A stretch of 64,000 bases of DNA. Source: Rhizobium vallis (GTDB taxonomy: Bacteria; Pseudomonadota; Alphaproteobacteria; Rhizobiales; Rhizobiaceae). The stretch is from assembly GCF_003985155.1 (NCBI RefSeq), contig NZ_ML133692.1, positions 298,037-362,036 of the forward strand, in the 5' to 3' direction. Positions 50,358 to 59,412 of this stretch are shown here, in pieces; the first letter of the stretch is position 1; every line of letters starts with the position of its first letter. The notes beneath the pieces are model-generated. The model ran no database searches. It saw only the letters and a program-made list of their open reading frames with translations, and was not told the origin of the DNA. The position numbers and the translations under genes are program-made.

Positions 50358-51401
50358 TTACATGTTCTCCATCTCTGAGGTTTTTGGTGCCGGGTTCGCA
50401 GGCCCGGATGATTGGCGGACGATCAGCTGCATGGCGACGCGTTCGATTTCCGCGGTAACGAGCACGCCCTCGCGGATGCTGTTTCTTCTTATGGTATCGG
50501 CCAGCGCCGACACGGCAATTCCGGCAATTCTGTCCATGTCCATCCGCACCGTCGTCAGCGGCGGCGTGACAACAGGCGACCAGATGAGGTCGTCGAAGCC
50601 GGTGACGCTGACATCGGCCGGAACGGTGATGCCCGCCTGCTGCAGCTCGGTCAGCGCCCGCAGCGCCTGCAGGTCGGAGAGGGCTGCGAAGGCGGTAAAG
50701 CCCTGCCTGACTTTTTCGGCGAGGCCGAGCGGGCAGCCGCTGCCGGCATCCTGCTCCAGCTTCTCGATCCACAGCGTTTCAGAATGCATATCCGGGCGCA
50801 TGCCCGAGCGGATGCCGCCGGCGCGATCGTTCTGGACGTTGGATTCCTGATTGTTGCCGATGATGAGGATGCGGCGGTGACCGAGTCCTGCGAGATGCTC
50901 GGCGATCTCGCGGCCGCCCTGCCAATGGTCGGCGGCAACGGTATTACCAGGTGTCGAGGGGGTGTCGATGACGGCGACGGGACAGGCGGCGGAAGAAATT
51001 CGGGTGGCGCGGCGGGGAATGATGACCATGCCGTCGACGCCGCGTTCGACCAGCCGATTGATCGCCTCGGTCTGGGTGGCGACATCGCCGCGGGAATCGG
51101 CAATCAGCACGCCGTAACCTGCGGCGGAGGCGGCGAATTCGATCGCCTGGGCGATCTTTGGAAATAGCGGATTGGCGATATCGGGCAGGACCAGGCCAAG
51201 AACGCCGCTGCGGCCGGTCCGCAGCGCCCGGCCGGCCTGGCTCGGGACATAACCGAGCTCGGCGGCATGCTCGCGGATTCTTTCGACCAGTTGGCCGGAG
51301 ACCCGGCCCTTGCCGGAAAGCGCATTGGAGACCGTAGCGACGGAAACGCCGAGCGACGTCGCGATCTTGCTGAGGTTCGGACCCGGGCGCGGTGAAGCCA
51401 T
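50358..51401 (-). CDS. LacI-family transcriptional regulator of the purine operon
   Basis: 347 residues; N-terminal helix-turn-helix LSKIATSLGVSVATVSNALSG with hinge helix, then a periplasmic-binding-protein-like effector domain (SGVLGLVLPDIANPLFPKIA; VSVTGFDDLIWSPVVTPPLTTVRMD). First gene of the operon, one base from the binding-protein gene. A LacI-type palindrome lies 15 bases upstream, so it is likely autoregulated and induced by a nucleoside or base. Confidence 0.93.
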   Translation of the reverse strand: MASPRPGPNLSKIATSLGVSVATVSNALSGKGRVSGQLVERIREHAAELGYVPSQAGRALRTGRSGVLGLVLPDIANPLFPKIAQAIEFAASAAGYGVLIADSRGDVATQTEAINRLVERGVDGMVIIPRRATRISSAACPVAVIDTPSTPGNTVAADHWQGGREIAEHLAGLGHRRILIIGNNQESNVQNDRAGGIRSGMRPDMHSETLWIEKLEQDAGSGCPLGLAEKVRQGFTAFAALSDLQALRALTELQQAGITVPADVSVTGFDDLIWSPVVTPPLTTVRMDMDRIAGIAVSALADTIRRNSIREGVLVTAEIERVAMQLIVRQSSGPANPAPKTSEMENM

Positions 51402-51415
51402 GATCTAGCGCGGTT

Positions 51416-51433
51416 TGATTAATCGTTTAATCA
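51416..51433. promoter_or_regulatory. LacI-type operator of the purine operon
   Basis: TGATTAATCGTTTAATCA: 7-base arms TGATTAA and TTAATCA around a central CG-containing core, the form expected for LacI/GalR dimers. It lies 15 bases before the regulator ATG, where binding would block transcription of the whole operon. Confidence 0.8.
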
Positions 51434-51506
51434 GGCATATATCAGCAACCGTCGCTTGTCGATTCCAAATTCCTCTTGTGCGCAACTATCGCATGCGGAG
51501 CAGTAT

Positions 51507-51540
51507 GAAAAAAGCCCCGCGAGACGATCGCGGGGCTCCT
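51507..51540 (-). terminator. Terminator after the efflux outer-membrane gene
   Basis: AGCCCCGCGA and TCGCGGGGCT arms; on the minus strand the stem is followed by TTTTTT. It lies about 30 bases past the stop of the outer-membrane efflux gene. Confidence 0.9.
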
Positions 51541-51564
51541 TATGTAACAGCAGGGCAAAGCCGA

Positions 51565-53004
51565 TCAGCTCTTGGCGGGCTTTGCCGGCGCGGGCTTCAC
51601 TGGCGCAGTGATTTTGCCATCGGGAGCATAGCCACCGCCGATTGCGATGTTCAGGGAGACATAGTCCTTGGCCATCTGCTGGACCGACTGGGCAAGACTT
51701 GCCTGGGCGAGCGAAACCTGGCGCTGCGCGTCGAGGACGTCGAGCAGCGAAGAGGCGCCGTCTTTGTAGGATGCCGTGGAAAGTTCCAGCGTTTCCTGCG
51801 TGGTCTTCACCTGGGCCTGAAGTGCGGCGACTGTCTGGGCATCGCGCCGGACGGCCGACAATGCGTTCTCGACCTGCTCGACCGCGGTCAGCACCGTCGA
51901 CTTCCAGTTGAGATAGGCGGTCGCGGCAGTGGACTGTGCCGACTTCACGTTGGCGCGAAGACGGCCACCATCGAAGATCGGCAGGTTGAGGGTCGGGCCG
52001 AAGGACCAGGGCGTCAGGCCGCCATGGATGCCGCGCTGGTTGATGTAGGACGGCGAGATCGAGCCGCTGAGCGAGATGCTCGGATAAAGCTGCGCCTGGG
52101 CAACGCCGATATTGGCCGTTGCGGCGGCAAGATCACGTTCCGCCACGCGGATGTCCGGACGGTTGCGGATCAGATCCGCCGGGATGCCGGAGGTGATGCC
52201 GCCGCGGAATACCGGCTGACCGGAGCCCTTCAGCAATTCATCGACAAGAGCCGAGGCCGGTAGGCCGAGCAGCGTGGCGATGTGATGGGCTGATATGCGG
52301 ATATTGGTTTCGAGGCCGGGAATCTCGGCGAGCGTCGACTGGACGAGACCTTCGGCCTGAACGACGTCGAGACGCGAGGCGGCGCCAGCTTCAAGCTGGA
52401 ACTTGGTCAGTTCGTAGGTTTCCTGGCGAGACTTCAGGTTGGCCTTCGAAAGCGCCAGGCGCTGTTGATAGAAGCGAACATCGATATAGCTCGAGACGAG
52501 ATCCTGCACGAGGGTCAGCCTGGCAACGTCAGCCGATGCATAAGCGGAATCGAGCGAAGCAAGCGCGCTCTCCGTGTTGCGCTTGTAAAGCCCGAACAGA
52601 TCGAGCAGCCAGCTTAGCTGGACGTCGCCGCCACTGGTGTTGCGCGTGTCGACCTGGGTGCGCAACTCGCCTCTCTGGCCGCTGACCGTGTGCGAGGCAC
52701 CGACCGTCAGGCTCGGCAGGCCGCCGGCGCCGGCAGTGGTGACGTTTGCGGAAGCTGCATTGATTCGTTCGATCGCCTGCTGAACCGTCAGGTTCTGATC
52801 GAGGCCGGCTTTGACGTAGCCGTTCAGTCTTGAGTCTTTGAAGGCGGTCCACCATGCGGCGGTAGCAACATCGCCGTCACTCTTAGTCCCGCCTTCTCCA
52901 AATTTGGCGGGCAATGGCATTTCAGGAGGAACATGATCCGGGCCAACGACACAGCCCGACAGTAATAACAATAATGCCGGTGTGGCAAAACGAAGAGATA
53001 CCAT
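51565..53004 (-). CDS. Outer-membrane efflux lipoprotein (OprM/NodT family)
   Basis: 479 residues; lipobox LSGC with Cys18, then the RND outer-membrane factor fold: two repeats of helices (WWTAFKDSRLNGYVKAGLDQNLTVQQA; SRLDVVQAEGLV; IRNRPDIRVAERDLAAATANIGVAQAQLYP; SSLLDVLDAQRQVSLAQ). Forms the TolC-like exit channel for the RND pump encoded upstream. Lys/Pro/Ala-rich tail. About 150 bases separate it from the RND gene. Resembles AmeC of Agrobacterium in context. Confidence 0.93.
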   Translation of the reverse strand: MVSLRFATPALLLLLSGCVVGPDHVPPEMPLPAKFGEGGTKSDGDVATAAWWTAFKDSRLNGYVKAGLDQNLTVQQAIERINAASANVTTAGAGGLPSLTVGASHTVSGQRGELRTQVDTRNTSGGDVQLSWLLDLFGLYKRNTESALASLDSAYASADVARLTLVQDLVSSYIDVRFYQQRLALSKANLKSRQETYELTKFQLEAGAASRLDVVQAEGLVQSTLAEIPGLETNIRISAHHIATLLGLPASALVDELLKGSGQPVFRGGITSGIPADLIRNRPDIRVAERDLAAATANIGVAQAQLYPSISLSGSISPSYINQRGIHGGLTPWSFGPTLNLPIFDGGRLRANVKSAQSTAATAYLNWKSTVLTAVEQVENALSAVRRDAQTVAALQAQVKTTQETLELSTASYKDGASSLLDVLDAQRQVSLAQASLAQSVQQMAKDYVSLNIAIGGGYAPDGKITAPVKPAPAKPAKS

Positions 53005-53153
53005 TCATTTCATCCTGTACTCGAGCAAGTCAATTCTTGTCGGAAGCTTCATACTTCACTATTGGCCGCCGCGCCTCGTCCTACCAAAACACCATGCCGA
53101 AGCAGTCGGGCGCAATGTAGCAATCGGAACAGCATTATCACAGTGCATTTTTA

Positions 53154-56100
53154 TCACACTCCTGCCGCATTTTTGTCGCGTGTGGCAAAGATGCGTCGGA
53201 TGACGACGAAAAACGACGGCACGAAGAAAATGCCGAGCATCGTCGCCGCCAGCATGCCGCCGAGGACGCCGATGCCGATGGCGTTCTGCGCCGCCGAGCC
53301 CGCGCCGGTCGCGATCGCCAGCGGCACGACACCGAGAATAAAGGCAAGCGATGTCATGATGATCGGCCGCAGGCGCAATCGCGCCGCTTCCAGCGTCGCT
53401 TCGTAGAGCCCCATGCCGCTTTCCATGCGATCCTTGGCGAATTCGACGATCAGGATCGCGTTCTTCGCCGCCAGCCCGATGGTGGTGAGCAAGCCGACCT
53501 TGAAATAGACGTCGTTGGCCTGGCCGAACAAGGTTGCCGCCGTCAGCGCGCCGAGAATGCCGACGGGCACTGCCATGATCACCGAGAAGGGGATCGACCA
53601 ACTTTCGTAAAGTGCCGCCAAGCAGAGGAAGACGACGAGAACCGAGATCGCGTAGAGCATTGGCGCCTGTGAACCGGAAAGGCGCTCCTGATAGGAGATG
53701 CCCTGCCAGGCGACCGTGTAACCGCCGCCGAGCTGTTCCGTCAGCGCTTCCATCTCGTTCATCGCATCGCCGGAGGAAACGCCGGGTGCGGAGGCGCCGT
53801 CCAGCGGAATGGCGCTGACGGCATTGAAGCGGGCAAGCGAAGGCGCGCCCTTCACCCATTCGGTTTTGGTAAAGGCGGAGAAGGGTACCATTTCGCCGGT
53901 GGCGTTGCGGGCATACCAGTGGTCGAGATCGTTAGGCTGCATGCGGAAAGGCGCATCCCCCTGGACGTAGACCGGTTTGATCTCGCCGTTCAGCGTGAAA
54001 TCGTTGACGTCGCGGCCGGTGAAGATGATCGACAGCATCGAATTGACCGAGGCGATGTCGACACCCATGGCGCCGATCTTTTCCTGATCGAGGACGATGC
54101 GCATCTGCGGCTCGACCTCCTTGTTGCTGCTGCGCAGGGCCACGATCTTGCCCGACGTGTTGCCCATCTGGATCAGCCGCTTGGAGGCGGCTGTCAGCGC
54201 GTCGTTGCCATGGCCGCCGGTGTCGACGAGATACATGGAGAAGCCGCTTGATACGCCGAGACCCTGGATCGCCGGCGGCAGGAGCGCGAAGACCTGCGCC
54301 TCGCGGATCGCGAAGAAATTGCGCAGCGCACGGTTGACCACCGACTGGGCGCTCAGCTGCGGATCGGTGCGTTTCGAGAAATCCTTGAGCTTGGTGAAGA
54401 CGATGGCGCTGTTCTGGCCGGAGCCGTTGAAGCCGAAGCCCAGCGCGCCGAACACCGATTCAACGGCATCCTTCTCATTCTGCCGATAGTAATTCTCCAC
54501 CTTTTCGACGACCGCCTGAGTCTGCTGCGTGGTCGAACCCGGCGGCGTGGTGACGATGGTCAGCAGCACGCCCTGATCTTCCTGCGGCAGGAAGGAGCTC
54601 GGCAGCCGGGTGAAGAGATAGGCGCAGCCGGCGCCGACGAGAAGGAAGACCAGCATGACGCGGATCGGCCGCTTCAGGAGATAGCGGATGGTCCTGACAT
54701 AGCCGTTGGTCGAGCGCGTGAAGTTGCGGTTAAACCAGTCGCCGACGCGGTGCTTCCTGTGTTCGCCGACCGGTTTCAGCATCGTGGCGCAAAGTGCGGG
54801 CGTCAGCACGATGGCGACGAGCGCCGACAGCAGCATGGCCGAAACGATGGTGATCGAGAATTGGCGATAGATGATGCCGGTGGAACCGCCGAAGAAGGCC
54901 ATCGGAATGAAGACGGCGGTCAGGACGAGGGCGATGCCAACGATGGCGCCGGTGATCTCGCCCATCGATTTTTCCGTCGCTTCGAGCGGTGAAAGCTTCT
55001 CCTCGGACATGATGCGTTCGACGTTTTCGACGACGACGATGGCATCGTCGACGAGAAGTCCGATTGCCAGCACCATGGCGAACATCGTCAACGTGTTGAT
55101 CGAATAACCGGTGGCGGCCAGCACCCCGAAGGTTCCGAGCAGCACCACGGGAACGGCGATGGTCGGGATTAGCGTCGCCCGCAGATTCTGCAGGAAGATG
55201 AGAAGGACGACAAAAACGAGGACGATCGCCTCGATCAGCGTGTGCACGACCTTCTCAATCGACAGTTCCACGAAGGGCGTCGTGTCATAGGGATAGGTGA
55301 TCGCGACGCCCGCCGGCAGTCCGCGGCCGATGACTTCGAGCGCAGCGCGCACGCGGGCGGCGGTATCGATGGCGTTGGCGCCGATCGCGAGGTTGACGGC
55401 AAAACCGGTCGAGGGCTGGCCGTTATAGCGTGAACTGCCGCCATAGCTCTCCTGACCGATCTCGATGCGCGAGACGTCGCTCAGGCGGACTGTCGCCCCG
55501 TCTTTTTCAACCTTCAGGATGATGTGCTCGAAATCGGCGACGGTGGTCAGCTGGCTTTGGGCGGTGATGGTGACGTTGATCTGCTGACCGGGAATTGTCG
55601 GCTGGGCCCCGAGTGAACCGACAGAGACCTGGGTGTTCTGCGCCTGGATCGCTGATGTGACGTCGCTCGGGGTCAGCTGGTATTTCAGGAGCTTGTGGGG
55701 ATCGAGCCAGACGCGCATGGCATATCCCGAACCGAAGATGTTGATGCTGCCCACACCTTCCAGCCGCTGGATCTGATCCTCGATCGACGTCGACATGATG
55801 TTGCCGAGGTCGACCGAATTGCGCTTGCCATCGGTTGAAACGAGCGAGCCGACGAGAAGGATGCTCGAGGTCGAGCGCGTCACGCTGATGCCGGCATCGA
55901 TGACGTCGCCCGGAAGCTGCGACTGAACCAGCTGCAGCTTGTTCTGCACCTGCACCTGGGCGATGTCGGGGTCGACGCTGGTCCCGAAGGTCAGTGAAAT
56001 GCTGGCCGAACCCGTCGACGAGGTCGAGGTCATATAGGTGAGGTCGTCGAGACCGGTCATGCCGTCCTCGATGATCGTCGTCACTGATTTCTCAACGGTC

Positions 56101-56264
56101 TCGGCGCTGGCGCCGCGATAGGTGGCGTTGATGCGGACCGTCGTCGGCGCAATGTCGGGATATTGCGAGATCGACAGGGTGAAGATCGCCAGAAGCCCGG
56201 CGAGCATGATGGTGATCGCAATGACCCAGGCGAAGATCGGACGTCGGATGAAAAACTTGGCCAT
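53154..56264 (-). CDS. RND efflux pump, HAE1 family (AcrB/AmeB-like)
   Basis: 1036 residues: inner-membrane trimeric drug/proton antiporter. N-terminal MAKFFIRRPIFAWVIAI, large periplasmic loops between helices 1-2 and 7-8, and helix 4 motif GLLVDDAIVVVENVER with the paired Asp of the proton relay. PSSFLPQEDQG follows helix 7. Downstream of the membrane-fusion gene and upstream of the outer-membrane factor, all in one direction. Drug range not predictable. Confidence 0.95.
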   Translation of the reverse strand: MAKFFIRRPIFAWVIAITIMLAGLLAIFTLSISQYPDIAPTTVRINATYRGASAETVEKSVTTIIEDGMTGLDDLTYMTSTSSTGSASISLTFGTSVDPDIAQVQVQNKLQLVQSQLPGDVIDAGISVTRSTSSILLVGSLVSTDGKRNSVDLGNIMSTSIEDQIQRLEGVGSINIFGSGYAMRVWLDPHKLLKYQLTPSDVTSAIQAQNTQVSVGSLGAQPTIPGQQINVTITAQSQLTTVADFEHIILKVEKDGATVRLSDVSRIEIGQESYGGSSRYNGQPSTGFAVNLAIGANAIDTAARVRAALEVIGRGLPAGVAITYPYDTTPFVELSIEKVVHTLIEAIVLVFVVLLIFLQNLRATLIPTIAVPVVLLGTFGVLAATGYSINTLTMFAMVLAIGLLVDDAIVVVENVERIMSEEKLSPLEATEKSMGEITGAIVGIALVLTAVFIPMAFFGGSTGIIYRQFSITIVSAMLLSALVAIVLTPALCATMLKPVGEHRKHRVGDWFNRNFTRSTNGYVRTIRYLLKRPIRVMLVFLLVGAGCAYLFTRLPSSFLPQEDQGVLLTIVTTPPGSTTQQTQAVVEKVENYYRQNEKDAVESVFGALGFGFNGSGQNSAIVFTKLKDFSKRTDPQLSAQSVVNRALRNFFAIREAQVFALLPPAIQGLGVSSGFSMYLVDTGGHGNDALTAASKRLIQMGNTSGKIVALRSSNKEVEPQMRIVLDQEKIGAMGVDIASVNSMLSIIFTGRDVNDFTLNGEIKPVYVQGDAPFRMQPNDLDHWYARNATGEMVPFSAFTKTEWVKGAPSLARFNAVSAIPLDGASAPGVSSGDAMNEMEALTEQLGGGYTVAWQGISYQERLSGSQAPMLYAISVLVVFLCLAALYESWSIPFSVIMAVPVGILGALTAATLFGQANDVYFKVGLLTTIGLAAKNAILIVEFAKDRMESGMGLYEATLEAARLRLRPIIMTSLAFILGVVPLAIATGAGSAAQNAIGIGVLGGMLAATMLGIFFVPSFFVVIRRIFATRDKNAAGV

Positions 56265-56312
56265 CGATTGTTCCTGTGCGGCTGAGACGGTGACGATGCA
56301 GGCCCGAAGCGA

Positions 56313-57518
56313 CTATTTCGCTGCGGGCTTCCCAGCGTCACCTGCCGCGGGCTGCTCGGCAGCCACGACCACGCCATTGTCGTTGATCTTCATCGGGACC
56401 GGCTTCACCGGCATGCCTGCGGTGATCGACTGCAGGCCGCTGACGATCAGCTGATCGCCGTCCTTGATGCCTTCGGTCACGAGCCAGGAATTGTTGGAGG
56501 GCGAGCTGTTTTCAAAGGCGCGGGTTTCGACCTTGCCGTCGGCGGAAACGAATTGCGCCGTCAGCCGGCCGTTGGCATCACGGCTCGTCGCCAGCTGCGG
56601 CAGCGCATAACCGACTTCGTCGCCGAGCTCGACGGTTGCGCGGACATACATGCCGGGCAGGACGATACGGTCCGGATTGGGAAAGAGCACGCGGATGAGG
56701 AAGGTGCCGGTGGTCTCGCTGACCACCTGCTTCGACATGTCGAGCTTGCCCTGCTGGTTGTATTCCTTGCCGTCTTCGAGAATCAGGTGGAAGGCGACAT
56801 TGGCTGCACCCTTGATGTCTCCTGCCGCCATCGCATCGCGCAGCTTGAGAAGATTGGTGCTCGATTCCGTCAGCGAGATATAGATCGGATCGAGCTGACG
56901 GATCGTCGTCAGCGCCGTCGACTGGTTGGCGGAGACGACGTTGCCGACATTATAAGCGGTTTGGTCGATGACGCCGTCGAACGGGGCGACGATCCTGGTA
57001 TGGTCGAGGTCGATCTGTGCGGCGGAAAGCGCTGCCTTCGTCGATTCGACTTCGGCCTTGGCCTGGAGCAGCGTCGTCTTGGCGGTTTCGAATTCGATCT
57101 GGGTAGCGCCGCTGCCGACGAGGCGCTGGTATCGTTCGAGATTGCTTTCGGCGCTCGGCACGCTCGCCTCGGCCTTGGAGATTGCCGCCTTGGCCTGCTC
57201 GACGGTCGCGATATAGGGCGCATCCTCGATCTGATAGAGAAGATCGCCCTTCTTGATCTCGCCGCCTTCCTTAAAGGCGATCTCGCGGATAATGCCGCTG
57301 ACCTGCGGCCGGATGTCGGCCGTCTGGAAGGTTTCGGCGCGGCCGGGAAGGATCGTGGTGATCGGGAAACTGTCCTTCTTCAGCGTGACCACGCCGACCG
57401 GGGCGGCCTGCTGCGCCGCGCCCGCGTTTCCGGCAGGCTTGCCGGCGTTGTCGCTACAGGCGGCGAGCAATGCGCTGAAAGCGAGCGCCGAGGAGATGAG
57501 GAGGGCACGCCGTATCAT
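56313..57518 (-). CDS. RND membrane-fusion lipoprotein (AcrA/AmeA-like)
   Basis: 401 residues; lipobox LAAC with Cys21, then lipoyl and barrel domains (ETFQTADIRPQVSGIIREIAFKEGGEIKKGDLLYQIED) with a long alpha-hairpin between about 100 and 170, and IVAPFDGVIDQTAYNVGNVV. AAGGGAC precedes the ATG at 57518; an upstream in-frame start would spoil the signal peptide. It starts the pump genes and is followed by the RND gene. Confidence 0.94.
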   Translation of the reverse strand: MIRRALLISSALAFSALLAACSDNAGKPAGNAGAAQQAAPVGVVTLKKDSFPITTILPGRAETFQTADIRPQVSGIIREIAFKEGGEIKKGDLLYQIEDAPYIATVEQAKAAISKAEASVPSAESNLERYQRLVGSGATQIEFETAKTTLLQAKAEVESTKAALSAAQIDLDHTRIVAPFDGVIDQTAYNVGNVVSANQSTALTTIRQLDPIYISLTESSTNLLKLRDAMAAGDIKGAANVAFHLILEDGKEYNQQGKLDMSKQVVSETTGTFLIRVLFPNPDRIVLPGMYVRATVELGDEVGYALPQLATSRDANGRLTAQFVSADGKVETRAFENSSPSNNSWLVTEGIKDGDQLIVSGLQSITAGMPVKPVPMKINDNGVVVAAEQPAAGDAGKPAAK

Positions 57519-57647
57519 GCTGAAGTCCCTTGCGGTGGCAATCGCCGTTCGATCCACGGGCTCGGCCGGGCCGAGCGCAGGCTTATATGAGCGTCAGGAT
57601 TGAGTTGGCTTCAAATGCCGCGATCCGAATTTAAGAAAAGCTTTACG

Positions 57648-57675
57648 AAGTGACGTAAGTTAGCAATCGTCACTT
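57648..57675. promoter_or_regulatory. Candidate TetR operator upstream of the efflux genes
   Basis: AAGTGACG (57648-57655) and CGTCACTT (57668-57675) are exact inverted arms 12 bases apart, at the 3' edge of the tetR-type gene and 130 bases before the membrane-fusion gene. It fits a repressor site for the pump promoter. An overlapping dyad (TTACG...CGTAA) adds to the symmetry. Confidence 0.6.
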
Positions 57676-58276
57676 AGCAAGCTTTATTTCGCAGTGCGGC
57701 ATCCACCATGCACACGATTTCTTCGGCGCGGTGCACCAGTGTGTCCTTGTCGTCTCGGGCGATGAGGATGGGATGCAGCACGCAGGCGAGCACGTCGGCA
57801 ACCGTATGCGCCGCACGCTCAGGATTGGGGCAATGATAACCCCCCTCCGCCACGCCCGTGCGAATGATCTCGCCGAGCTTCTCCTCTATCCGGGCGCGAT
57901 AGCGATTGCCGGCCTCGAGTTTGGCCTCGATGGTCGAAAGCACCATTTCGAAGATGTAAGGGTTCTTCTGAATGTCCTGCAGATGGCTTTCCAGCAGGCG
58001 CAGGACGAAGCGGAGCAGTTGCTCCTTGGGGGGCAGGTCCTCATCGAAGGCGACGAAACGTTCGGTGGCGTTGTCGAGATGGCGCCCGGCGATCGCATCG
58101 ATCAGCGCGACCTTGGACCGGAAATGCTTGAAGACGTTGGCGGGCGACATGTGGAGCGCGCCTGATATATCGGCGATCGATACCGCGACGTAGCCGCGCT
58201 CACGGAACAGCATCTCCGCCATGGAAAGGATGTCTTCCCGTGTTTCCTCGGCCTTGCGTCGCGGCCTTCTTGCCAT
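57674..58276 (-). CDS. TetR-family regulator of the efflux operon
   Basis: 200 residues; helix-turn-helix region REDILSMAEMLFRERGYVAVSIADISGALHMSPANVFKHFRSKVALIDAI, followed by an alpha-helical effector domain. GGGGGAC precedes the ATG at 58276; the longer open frame upstream is not family-like. Placed just upstream of the MFP-RND-OMF genes and in the same direction, with a perfect dyad between, so likely the local repressor (AmeR/AcrR-like). Confidence 0.9.
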   Translation of the reverse strand: MARRPRRKAEETREDILSMAEMLFRERGYVAVSIADISGALHMSPANVFKHFRSKVALIDAIAGRHLDNATERFVAFDEDLPPKEQLLRFVLRLLESHLQDIQKNPYIFEMVLSTIEAKLEAGNRYRARIEEKLGEIIRTGVAEGGYHCPNPERAAHTVADVLACVLHPILIARDDKDTLVHRAEEIVCMVDAALRNKAC

Positions 58277-58382
58277 CTGTCCCCCGCCGAGCCGAGCCCG
58301 ATCCCTTTTTGTCGATGCTAGCGCGACTGGATGAGATGCCGCAAGCCGGCGATCGGCGTGGCGGCTTTCGCGCATGGCCTTA

Positions 58383-59327
58383 TCAAGGGAAATAGGGGCT
58401 GAGGTTGCTTCGGATACGGGCAAGCGGTGTCTCGCCGCTATCGTCGGGAACAAAGCGTTCGCCGGTGATCGCCTCGTAAGCTCTGATGTAGACGGCCGAG
58501 GTCTGCTCGATCAGTTCGACGGGGATCTCGGGGATTTCGTCCTTATAAGGATCGCAGCGCTCCGCCACCCAGGCGCGGACGAAATCCTTGTCGAAACTTT
58601 CCGGGCGTTTGCCGGCGGCAAAGCTTGCCGGATAGGTTTCGGCAAGCCAGTAGCGGCTGCTGTCGGGCGTGTGGATCTCGTCGGCAAGGATGATATTGCC
58701 GTCGCCATCGGTGCCGAATTCATATTTGGTGTCGACGAGAATCAGGCCGCGTTTTGCCGCCATCTCCTGGCCGCGGGCGAAGAGGGCGAGCGCGTATCGC
58801 GACAGCGTCTCCCATTGCTCTTTGGTCAGAAGGCCGCGCGTGACGATTTCGGCCGGTGTCAGCGGTTCGTCGTGGCCGCCGTCGAATTCCTTGCTGGTCG
58901 GCGTGATCACAGGCTCGGGCAGGATCTGGTTGTCGCGCATGCCGTCGGGCAGGCGCATGCCGTACATCTCGCGCTCACCCTTCTTGTAGAGTGTCAGGAT
59001 TGAGGTGCCTGTGGTGCCGGCGAGATAGCCGCGCACGACGATCTCTACCGGCAGAATGTCGAGCCGCTTGCCGATGACGACATTCGCGTCGGGATAGTCG
59101 AGAACATGGTTCGGGCAGATATCCCCAGTCGCCTCGAACCAGTAGCGCGCCGTCTGCGTCAGCACCTGGCCCTTATAGGGAATGCAGGTGAGGATGCGGT
59201 CGAAAGCGCTCAGTCGGTCGGTGCTGATGATGATGCGGCGCCCGTCCGGGAGGTCGTAATTCTCGCGCACCTTGCCGCGATAATAGTTCGGCAATTCCGG
59301 GAAATGGGCTTCGGAGAGGATTCGCAC
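58383..59327 (-). CDS. purC: SAICAR synthase PurC
   Basis: 314-residue phosphoribosylaminoimidazole-succinocarboxamide synthase of purine synthesis. N-terminal YRGKVRENYDLPDGRRIIISTDRLSAFDRIL with the family signature, VEIVVRGYLAGT, and ILVDTKYEFGTDGDGNIILADEIHTPDSSRYW. This is the longer, eukaryote-like PurC type. Rhizobia often carry a second, shorter purC near purQ/purL, so this may be one of two copies; not testable here. Confidence 0.95.
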   Translation of the reverse strand: MRILSEAHFPELPNYYRGKVRENYDLPDGRRIIISTDRLSAFDRILTCIPYKGQVLTQTARYWFEATGDICPNHVLDYPDANVVIGKRLDILPVEIVVRGYLAGTTGTSILTLYKKGEREMYGMRLPDGMRDNQILPEPVITPTSKEFDGGHDEPLTPAEIVTRGLLTKEQWETLSRYALALFARGQEMAAKRGLILVDTKYEFGTDGDGNIILADEIHTPDSSRYWLAETYPASFAAGKRPESFDKDFVRAWVAERCDPYKDEIPEIPVELIEQTSAVYIRAYEAITGERFVPDDSGETPLARIRSNLSPYFP

Positions 59328-59412
59328 GACGCTCGACTGTCCTTATGATTGGGTGAAGGTTCCTGCTCTAGTTCCATTGCCGGCGAAGTCAAGCCGAGCC
59401 CTGAATATCGCA

